9,085 bases of DNA from an uncultured Pseudomonadaceae bacterium. Lineage in GTDB: Bacteria; Pseudomonadota; Gammaproteobacteria; Pseudomonadales; Pseudomonadaceae. The notes under the pieces are model-generated. The model was not told where the DNA came from. It saw only the letters and a list, made by a program, of their open reading frames with translations, and did not search any database. Made by a program: the position numbers and the translations under genes. Location of the stretch: positions 1-9,085 of the forward strand of contig CANRHT010000076.1 of the NCBI GenBank assembly GCA_947630465.1. The letters are read 5' to 3'. This document shows positions 1 to 8,300 of this stretch, one piece after another. Within the stretch, counting starts at the first letter, position 1; every line of letters starts with the position of its first letter.

Positions 1-1643
1 GCAATACGCTGGTTAAGTCCTGTCACACCAAACTCACCTTTGCGCAGCGCACACAGCAGGCGAAACTGATCAAAAGCTTGCAAGACTGCGCTGGCCCATT
101 GATCCCAAGCTGGATCACTAAAAGGTGGCGGCGGATTAGGGCGCTGTTGTTGTAGCACTTGCAGGTAATAGGCATAGCCAGCACTGCTCAGGGTATCTTT
201 AGCTTGCGCATGGGTATTGAGCAGTACACGATCAAGCTCGGCGCTGTTGCTGGTATTGAGCAGTAAATAGTTAATATCAGCCAACTCAGTGTGCAGCAGT
301 TGCCATGCCTGTTGCGCCTGCCCTTGGTTAACGGCTTGCGCTAATTGACCAATCCCCGAATCGCTACCAAAACGCCGTGAATGGCGCAGCATCACTGTGC
401 GTTGTGCTAAACGATGCTGCTCAGCGTTACCGACACGCCAAGGCTCTGCGTATACTTTTTCATTGCACAATTGCTCAAGGTTTTGCTGGGTGTCTGGGCT
501 GTAATAAGCGTACTCAGCATCAGCACATAAATCCCCGAGCACTGAGCCCGCCTCAACTGAAGCCAGCTGGTCTTTATCGCCCAGTAAAATCAGACGTGCA
601 TGTTTGGGCAGCGCTTGCAGCACGTTATGCATCATTTCCAGGTCAATCATCGAAGCTTCGTCAATCACCAGTACATCAACCACTAACGGATTGTTACTGT
701 TATGACGAAAATGACGCGTGCCCGGTAGGCTACCGAGTAAGCGGTGCAAGGTGGTCACTTCCGTTGGAATGCTGTTTTGTACTTCTGGAGTAACGGGCAA
801 TGAAGCCACTTGCTGACCAATGGATTCTGTTAAACGCGCTGCTGCTTTACCTGTAGGTGCGGCCAATTGAATACGCAGCGCCTGCCCTGCTTGTAACGCG
901 CTTTGCTGCAACAATGCCAGTAAGCGCACGACTGTCGTGGTTTTACCAGTGCCAGGACCGCCAGTGATTAAGGTCAATTGCCCTTGTGCAGCCATGGCGC
1001 AGGCGACTTTTTGCCAATCGGTTTGCTGCGTGCCTGCAACACTATGCGGCATAGCAAATAGATCATTTAAGCGCTGACTGAAATCATCTGCCAACGGCAT
1101 TTGTCGGTCGGTACGCTGTACTAAACCTGTGGCAACACTGCTTTCATACTGCCAATAACGGTATAAATACACACGCTGCTGTACCCGTACTAAAGGTTTT
1201 ACGCTGCGGCCCTGTTCAGGTTTATAGAGCAGCGCACTGTGATCCAAAGCAGCCAGCCAAGACTCTAGGCTAACAGTGAGTAACAGCTGTGATGGCAACA
1301 GCGGCTGTTCATTGCTGATACGCCCTTCGGGTGGCATCAAGAGGGCTAAATCTGGATCACGCAGAACACTGGGTAAATCCAAACAAATATGGCCGTGCCC
1401 CAACTGATGACTGACCAAAGCCGTGGCGAGTAAGACTAAGGGTGCGGCATCAGGGTCGAGCTTTGCCAGCAGCTTCACCAAGGCGACATCGAGTGCCCGA
1501 ATCCAGCCCGCAACGAGCCACTCATCTAATAGAGTTAAGAGCGCCTCACGACTGTCTAATAGGATGTGTATTTGTTTTGCCTCAGGTGTGTGTACGTCGG
1601 CTGTTGGCAGTGTGTCGCCAAAGAGTTGTCCTTGCTGCATCAT
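1..1643 (-). CDS. recD: RecBCD subunit RecD, 5'-3' DNA helicase (3' end cut off by window edge)
   Basis: RecD is the fast 5'-3' superfamily 1B motor of RecBCD and, in E. coli, is needed for nuclease activity before Chi. I translated the frame from the first ATG to the left edge and found 547 codons without a stop. Visible motifs are Walker A GGPGTGKTTT at residues 228-237 (Lys234, equivalent to E. coli Lys177), PTGKAAARLTE from about 263, Walker B DVLVIDEASMID at 323-334, GDKDQLASVEAG from about 355, SRRFGSDSGIGQLA from about 422, and LLCALR...FGVTGLNQRI at the end. The N-terminal domain is recognisable by SHQLGHGHICLDL from about 78. Compared with E. coli RecD (608 residues, from memory) the N-terminus is about 35 residues longer and Walker A lies 57 residues later. 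About 150 C-terminal residues, including the last helicase motifs, lie outside the window. The start overlaps recB by four bases (ATGA). A second in-frame ATG follows at 1640; ribosome-site spacing favours 1643. Identity is very secure; completeness cannot be judged. Confidence 0.96.
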   Translation of the reverse strand, partial: MMQQGQLFGDTLPTADVHTPEAKQIHILLDSREALLTLLDEWLVAGWIRALDVALVKLLAKLDPDAAPLVLLATALVSHQLGHGHICLDLPSVLRDPDLALLMPPEGRISNEQPLLPSQLLLTVSLESWLAALDHSALLYKPEQGRSVKPLVRVQQRVYLYRYWQYESSVATGLVQRTDRQMPLADDFSQRLNDLFAMPHSVAGTQQTDWQKVACAMAAQGQLTLITGGPGTGKTTTVVRLLALLQQSALQAGQALRIQLAAPTGKAAARLTESIGQQVASLPVTPEVQNSIPTEVTTLHRLLGSLPGTRHFRHNSNNPLVVDVLVIDEASMIDLEMMHNVLQALPKHARLILLGDKDQLASVEAGSVLGDLCADAEYAYYSPDTQQNLEQLCNEKVYAEPWRVGNAEQHRLAQRTVMLRHSRRFGSDSGIGQLAQAVNQGQAQQAWQLLHTELADINYLLLNTSNSAELDRVLLNTHAQAKDTLSSAGYAYYLQVLQQQRPNPPPPFSDPAWDQWASAVLQAFDQFRLLCALRKGEFGVTGLNQRI

Positions 1644-4600
1644 GCTTGCGTCTCCTCAGCTGTGGCTTTAAATAGTGCATCCAAGCGTTCAATGAGTTCG
1701 CGCGATGGACGCGCATGGTGCAGGCCTTGGCTTGAATGCTCAGCGCCACGTAAAAACATATACACCGCGCCACCCATATGCTGATCGTAGTCGTAATCAG
1801 CGATGCGCAGTTTTAACAAACGATGTAATGCCAGCATATAAAGGCTGTACTGCACATCATAACGGTGAGTTAGCACGCACTCATCCATCGCTTCGCTGCT
1901 ATAAGCAGTCGTCGTATCACCCAGCCAATTGGACTTATAATCGACCACGTAATAACGTCCTTCATGCTCCAGTACCAAGTCAATAAAGCCCTTAAACATG
2001 CCATTTAAACGCTCAGGCTGCAGGTATGGCCGCTCGGTACCGGGCAGGACAAACTCACGGATCAGCTGATCAATCTGCAGAGTATTGGCTTTATGGGTGG
2101 CAAACCAAAACTCCATTTCGGCTTGGTACTGTGCCAACTGAGTTAACACCATGGGTTGTGCGCCAAATAAGAACGGCGCTTGCACATAAGCGCTCAACCA
2201 AGGCCAGAGCAGCTCTGTATGTTGCTCAAAATCATAGGCTTTACTGCGTTCGGCCAGCCATAACTGGCTCTGTTCTGGATCATCCAATATGCCGGCAAAA
2301 CCTTGCTCAGCCGCCCACTCCAACACCCCATGTAAAAAAGTACCGGGCTTAGCGCCCCGTGGAAAGCTATGGATGCCTTGTGATTCTTGCATATTGATTT
2401 CAGTGTCGCCGGAGAGTGGCGCATCCTGCTCATCGTCACTGATATTTTGTGCCAGCGCTGATTGCGGTGCTAAATCTTCTACGCGCTCCTGCGATTGCAC
2501 AGCTATATCGGGCGCTTGGGCGTTATAACGCAGCGCACTGTATGAAGCGATCCACCAGTGTTCACGGGTACGACGCTGGGCAACACGCCAAGTTGGCGCA
2601 CAGTCTCCATGCAGCTGATTGACCTGCGTATCATTACTCTCCGGCAGCAGGCGTACCACGCTGACCAATGACTCGTCGTTGTGTGCAAAAGGACTTAACC
2701 AGTGCGCCAGAGTTGACTCATTTGTGAGCGGCTTACTGTTATTGAGCAAGTAACCCATGGCACTGTTATGCAGTACCGAGTTTTTACCTTGGCCTTTTTT
2801 CAAATCAGCCATGCCTAACCAACAGGCATGCCGTGCGCGGGTCAGTGCCACATAGAGCAAGCGTAAATCCTCACCGAGACGTTCTTGCTCAGCTAAAACC
2901 AGCGCATCCTTGTCTGCATGCAGCATTAAGGTACGCTTCCCATCAACTTGCACGCTAAAGGGTTGCTTGCCTTCTTGCGCGCGAAACCCACAAATAAAGG
3001 GTAAAAACACTAATGGATATTCGAGGCCTTTAGATTTATGGATGGTAATCACCCGCACCAAAGACTCATCGCTTTCTAGACGTAGGATCTGCTCTTGCGC
3101 GCCCTCTGCTTGACCTGCGCAAGCGGTTTGCAAATAACGTAATACAGCAAACTCACCGTCCAGCTCGCGCGCTGCATGTTGCAACAATTCCGACAGGTGC
3201 AGCACGTTTGTTAAAGCGCGTTCGCCGTCAGGGCGTTGCACTAAGCGCTGTGGCAACTCAAAGTCATGCATCAATTTACGCAGCATCGGCAAGACGCCCT
3301 GCTTGTGCCAGCGCTCTAAGTAATCTTTAAATTGTAAAACGCGTTTTTCCCAGAGCAATTCGTCTTCATTGATACGTTCCAGCTCGCTCAAAGGTAAGGC
3401 AAAGGTACTGCAGGCCAGCGCTGCTTTTAAAGCGCGCTCATTGTCAGGATGCAAGCACGCATGCAGCCAACTTTGCACATCCCGAGCCTCTTGGCTGGCA
3501 AACACCGAATCTTTATCTGACAGATACACACTGCGTACATTACGTGCGGCTAGGTGCTTGCGGATGGCTTGCGCTTCACGCATATCACGCACCAATATGG
3601 CAATATCATTGGGCTGCAGTGCTTGTAGCTGACCGTCACTGGACTTAAAGCCGGCTTGCTGATCAGCGGCTAAATTCAACAGATGTGCAATCTGCGTCGC
3701 GCTACTGGCGGCCATGTTTTCTAGGTATTGCTCGCGTGAGAGCGGCTCATCAGAGGGCTGCTGCCAAAGGGTTAAAGCCGGTTGCGCCGCCCCTGCTAGC
3801 CAAAACTGCTCGGCGCGGCCTTGTGCTGTGACCGGTAAAAAAGGTAAGTCATTACTGGCTCCCTGCTTAAACAAGAAAGCACCTTGACTGTCATCGCGCT
3901 GCTCGGCTAACGCAAACAGTTGGTTGACTGCCGCGACCATCGAATGCGTTGAACGGAAGTTTTTTTCTAAATTGTAATGACGACCTGCAGTGGCGCGGCG
4001 GGCATATAAATAGGTATAAATATCCGCACCGCGAAAGCTATAAATCGCTTGTTTGGGGTCACCAATCAAAAACAATCCAGTATCGCTGCTGTTGTCTTTA
4101 ATACGATAAATACTGTCAAAGATGCGGTACTGCAAAGGGTCGGTATCTTGAAACTCATCAATGAGTGCGATGGGAAACTGCTGGCGAATGACTTCAGCTA
4201 AACGCTCACCGCTTGGGCCTTGCAAAGCGCTATCAAGACGCGTGAGCATGTCATCAAAACCCATCTCGGCGCGTTGTTGCTTTTCTAGATAAAAGCGCTG
4301 CTTGACCCAGTTCGCTGCATGCCAGAGCGCAAGCTCATCCAGTTCGCGCGTTAACAGCGCTAACTGATTTGGCAAAGTACACATGGCATCTAGCGCCGGA
4401 TGATCAGGCACAGCGCTAGTGTCTTTCCATGCATCGTACAGGCCTTCGGGGGTTAAACGCTCGCTGCCTTTGCCGATATCAAAACTGATCTGCGTGTCAT
4501 CTGTCGCCCACGCATTGAGTTTAGTAAACCAAGGCTCGTAATAGGATGGCCGCAGCTTGCTGCCATTGACCGCCTTTTGCGCAACGGCTTTCTCAAAGAT

Positions 4601-5356
4601 ATCTCGCAGTTCTTGTGTCCATTGCGGCCACTGCGCCTTGAGTGTTGCCAAGCTGTGCTGCTGTTGTTTGATGCCCGCATCCAAGAGTTGGCTCAGTGAT
4701 TGCTCGGTTTGAGTCGCAGACGAGGATTGTGCATCCAGCAGCGGATATATTTTCCGCTGCAGCGCTTCAGGCTGCTGCCAATGCTCCTGCACCCACAGCA
4801 CATGTGGCACAGGGAGCGGATAACACTGCTGGCGCCAATAGTCTTTCACCACTAAAGCCAGTAAATCGCTGTGGTCGGTTTCCAAGGTTTGCGTAAATAA
4901 ACTGCCACTATCAAAGGCATGTTCACGCAACATACGCTGACACCAAGAGTGAATCGTGGAGACGGCAGCTTCATCCATCCACTGCGCCGCTTGATCTAAA
5001 CGCTGCGCGCACGCTGGCCATTGTTCGGCTGAATAATCGGCGCGCAAGGTATGCAGTAAAGCATCAGGTTTGTCCTGTTCTGCGCGAAAAACCTGCGCCG
5101 CTTCCACCAGCTTTGCACGGATGCGATCACGTAATTCTTGCGTGGCGGCATCAGTAAAAGTCACCACAAGGATTTCTGGCGGTAATAAATGTCGATTAAA
5201 AGCACTGTCATCCAAGCCATGCTGCAGAATCAGGCGCACATAGAGCGCAGCGATGGTATAGGTTTTTCCGGTACCCGCACTGGCTTCAATTAAACGGCTG
5301 CCGTGCAATGGAAACTGCAAGGCTAAGGGTCGTTGTGAAGTGTCTACCTGACTCAT
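1640..5356 (-). CDS. recB: RecBCD subunit RecB, 3'-5' helicase and nuclease
   Basis: RecB is the 3'-5' superfamily 1A motor and the only nuclease of RecBCD; after Chi its C-terminal domain also loads RecA. The protein has 1238 residues against 1180 in E. coli. Helicase motifs appear in order: Walker A EASAGTGKT (24-32, Lys31), VVTFTDAATQELRDRIR (64-80), STIHSWCQ (133-140), Walker B IDEFQDTD with DEFQDT at 400-405, GDPKQAIYSFRGAD (432-445), NFRST (466-470), TIHKSKGLEYP (His773 to Pro781) and LYVALTRAR (about 834-842). An acidic, low-complexity linker (about 953-995) leads to the nuclease domain, where His1009, Asp1126, Asp1139 and Lys1141 (VVDYKSNWLG) match E. coli His956, Asp1067, Asp1080 and Lys1082. 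Gln1169 and Tyr1173 match Gln1110 and Tyr1114. The family C-terminal motif GGAVYMFLRG is at 1195-1204. All catalytic residues I can place are present. The ATG overlaps the recC stop by four bases and has a good AGGAG seven bases upstream. Confidence 0.98.
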   Translation of the reverse strand: MSQVDTSQRPLALQFPLHGSRLIEASAGTGKTYTIAALYVRLILQHGLDDSAFNRHLLPPEILVVTFTDAATQELRDRIRAKLVEAAQVFRAEQDKPDALLHTLRADYSAEQWPACAQRLDQAAQWMDEAAVSTIHSWCQRMLREHAFDSGSLFTQTLETDHSDLLALVVKDYWRQQCYPLPVPHVLWVQEHWQQPEALQRKIYPLLDAQSSSATQTEQSLSQLLDAGIKQQQHSLATLKAQWPQWTQELRDIFEKAVAQKAVNGSKLRPSYYEPWFTKLNAWATDDTQISFDIGKGSERLTPEGLYDAWKDTSAVPDHPALDAMCTLPNQLALLTRELDELALWHAANWVKQRFYLEKQQRAEMGFDDMLTRLDSALQGPSGERLAEVIRQQFPIALIDEFQDTDPLQYRIFDSIYRIKDNSSDTGLFLIGDPKQAIYSFRGADIYTYLYARRATAGRHYNLEKNFRSTHSMVAAVNQLFALAEQRDDSQGAFLFKQGASNDLPFLPVTAQGRAEQFWLAGAAQPALTLWQQPSDEPLSREQYLENMAASSATQIAHLLNLAADQQAGFKSSDGQLQALQPNDIAILVRDMREAQAIRKHLAARNVRSVYLSDKDSVFASQEARDVQSWLHACLHPDNERALKAALACSTFALPLSELERINEDELLWEKRVLQFKDYLERWHKQGVLPMLRKLMHDFELPQRLVQRPDGERALTNVLHLSELLQHAARELDGEFAVLRYLQTACAGQAEGAQEQILRLESDESLVRVITIHKSKGLEYPLVFLPFICGFRAQEGKQPFSVQVDGKRTLMLHADKDALVLAEQERLGEDLRLLYVALTRARHACWLGMADLKKGQGKNSVLHNSAMGYLLNNSKPLTNESTLAHWLSPFAHNDESLVSVVRLLPESNDTQVNQLHGDCAPTWRVAQRRTREHWWIASYSALRYNAQAPDIAVQSQERVEDLAPQSALAQNISDDEQDAPLSGDTEINMQESQGIHSFPRGAKPGTFLHGVLEWAAEQGFAGILDDPEQSQLWLAERSKAYDFEQHTELLWPWLSAYVQAPFLFGAQPMVLTQLAQYQAEMEFWFATHKANTLQIDQLIREFVLPGTERPYLQPERLNGMFKGFIDLVLEHEGRYYVVDYKSNWLGDTTTAYSSEAMDECVLTHRYDVQYSLYMLALHRLLKLRIADYDYDQHMGGAVYMFLRGAEHSSQGLHHARPSRELIERLDALFKATAEETQA
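1652..1656 (-). promoter_or_regulatory. Ribosome binding site of recD
   Basis: AGGAG (in TGAGGAG) on the minus strand lies inside the last codons of recB, eight bases before the first ATG of the tandem ATGATG at 1643. The second ATG at 1640 would be 11 bases away, which is less favourable. This supports 1643 as the main recD start and an ATGA overlap with the recB stop codon (TGA at 1642-1640). Confidence 0.75.
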
Positions 5357-8300
5357 AACGAATCTCCTTGACGTTCAAGTTTAAGAATATTGGCATTGAG
5401 CAGCGACTCATAGAGCAGTGCCGCCCAATCGGCAAAGGTTTCGTCGTCGGTTAAGTCCGCATAGGTTGGATATTGACGTGCTAACGCTGCACTTTGCTCG
5501 ACCTCGCCAGTGTTTTGAAAACCACCCTCGTAAACAGATTTAGCCTTACCAGACCCTTCTTTACCTGCGGCCTGCTCGCTTAATAGGGCCATGGCTGTTT
5601 TAAAAGCGACAGGAATGGGGGCGTTTAAGCCGCTGTACCAACATTCAAGCCATTGCTGGACAATCTGCACTGCGTTTTCTTGGGTGAGACTGCTAAAAGC
5701 GATGCTGCTTTCTTGAGCGATAATCAATGTTTGCGCAGGCGTTCCGCTGGCGTTGATCAGTACATGCTGCACCCATGGCTTAAGCAGTCGGTGCCAACTG
5801 CGCTCTTTACCCTTATTGATTTTCCCGGGAATTAATTCAATACGCGCATAAGACGTCGCTGTTTGCCCTTGTTGCCCAGCACGACGTAACCCACCCAGCC
5901 AGCCCTGCAAGTGGATGTGTGCATGTTGAATATCAATAATCCGCGCGGTGTCTTCCTCATGCGGCCAGGCTTGGCATACCGCACGGTAATGCTGTAATTG
6001 CTCCAGTAGAGGTGCAATTAACTCGTTGCGCACTTCATCACCAAAGGCACACATCGGCAAGGCACCACTGCGCTGTAATTTTTCACTGTGCTGCTCAAGC
6101 ACCATCGATACATCAGCGTCCAGTGGCGCATGTTTGCCCGCATTAAGCAGTGCTTCTTGCAAGCTGTAACGCTGTAAGCCATTTAGAGCAAAGGGCTCGT
6201 CTTCAAAAAGCTCCAGCTCTGCCTGATCAAGATGCACCTTAAGCCGCTCAGTAAAGAAATGCTTCACCGGATCCCTTAAAAAACGCTGCAATAACTCAGG
6301 CGTCATGCTGCCGCTGGGGACAAACTGCGCGAGCGCCGCTGTACTCGTTGCCCCATCGTAGGGCTGGTGCAGCGCTGCCCATTCAGCGGCATACGTAAAT
6401 AAGCCGGTTGGCGCATTGTCGTGGTTAAAAATCTCACCCTTAAAATTGTCATCATTAAAATAGTGCTGACTAAAGGGCTGCAAGGGGTGCACCGTGGTTA
6501 AAGCATCCAACAAGGATTGCTCTCCTGCGATATGCCAGCCACTGCTGAGGTGATCTCGTAACTGTGCAACTAACACCGAAGGGGGCCGTTCAGTGTTATC
6601 ACGCACGCTACGCCCCACCCAGCTGATATGCAGCTTTTCACGCGCAGAGAGCAACGCTTCCAAGAGTAAATAGCGGTCATCTTCACGGCGAGATCGATCC
6701 CCTGGGCGATAATCGCTGCCCATCAGGTCAAAATCCAGCGGTGCTTGCACGCGCGGATAATCGCCATCATTCATGCCCAGTAAACACACCATGCGAAACG
6801 GAATGGCGCGCATCGGCATTAAAGTACAAAAGTTAATTGAGCCGGCGAGAAAGCGCTGGCTTAAGTGATCTGAATCGACATTACTCAGCCACGCCTCACG
6901 CGCCACAGCCAGCGTCAGCGGCTCGTCCAGTTCGGCATCCATACACAACTGATACCACTGCTGACAACCTTCACGTAAGCGCTGCACCAGTAAATATTCG
7001 CTATCGTTGTCGCTGATAAAGAACTGTTCCAGCAGCGCTAAAAATATTGAGTGCCATTGGGTAAATGACTGCACGGCACTTAACTGTTCATGCAGTGTTT
7101 GTAAGGCATCTAAAAAATGTGTCAGTGGACCAATTAAAGCGGCGTTGAGACCGCCGACTTCATCATAGGGTTGGATATCCGCATAGGCATCGCTATTACC
7201 CATCGCGTAGCCCAGCAGCATACGCTGCAAGCCAAAGTCCCAGGTGTTTTGTGCCAAGCCATGCGGCAGTTTAAAGTCTTCTCGGTGCTTAGCATTCAAG
7301 CCCCAGCGGACACCGGCACCGGTAAGCCAATCCTGCAAAATCGGCAAATGCGCTTCATCTATGGCAAAGCGTGCGCGCAGTGCTGGCACATCAAGCAAAC
7401 TCATAATATCGGTCACGGTTAAGCGTGATTCGGGCAGACGTAACAGCGCATGCAAGGCGATTAACAGCGGCTCGGTACTTTGCTCGGCTTGGTCAGATAA
7501 GGTGAATGGCATATAGCGCAAATCATCACGGGCATACTGAGCAAATACCGCTTGGATATAAGGTGCGTAACTGTTGATATCCGGCACCATCACAATAATA
7601 TCGCGCGGCTTTAACGTCGGATCAGCATTAAAATGTGCCAGCAGTTGATCATGCAGCACTTCAACTTCACGTTGCGCACTGTGGGTGATATGAAAGCGCA
7701 GCGATTGATCCGTTTGTGGATCTACCGCCGGCCAATGTGTTTTGGTGTCAGCCAGTGGGCGCAAGTGCAGCATGTCATTGTGTAATTGTTCAAGGATGGT
7801 CGCTGTTTTGCCGTCCTCAAACATATCCACGCGCTGGCCATTATTCTGGAACTGAGCGCGGTAACTCTCCAGTTCATCGTGCTGATCCAGCAAGTTAATA
7901 TAATCCCGCCCCTGCTTGCCCCATGCAGCCAATAGCGGATGGGCAAACTGGTGCAGTTGCTCAATTGAGAGCACTTCAGGAAAACCTTGTTTGCGACTTT
8001 GACGGCGGTATTCATGGCGCAGCAGTTGTTTGTCTTCAACAATATCAGCCCAGTGGTACTGACAGGGGTTATGCACGCACAGCATCACTTGGCTAAAACG
8101 GCTGATTGCTGCGAGCGCATCGACCATTTGTGCAGGTAAAGATGAAATACCAAATACAACAATGCGCCGTGGCAAGCCAGCGGGTGCTGTGTCCATGGCT
8201 TGCATCGCAGCCATAAAACGTGGGTGCACTGCTGCACGACTGCTATAAATCGCTTCTTCACCAATATCATCAATCAATAAACGCCATAACGCCGCTTGCC

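Noticed and set aside
377..793. 138-codon open frame on the plus strand
   Set aside because: It lies opposite recD, whose frame continues unbroken with conserved helicase motifs here. The translation has low-complexity, Cys- and His-rich composition without recognisable domains.
1..1643. recD as a pseudogene, since no complete open frame is present
   Set aside because: Codon-by-codon translation shows no stop or frameshift between 1643 and the left edge, and all expected motifs occur in order. It is cut by the window, not broken.
1423..1986. Several overlapping short plus-strand open frames around the recB-recD junction
   Set aside because: They are antisense to recD and recB, have no good ribosome site that I could see, and their protein sequences look like shadow translations.
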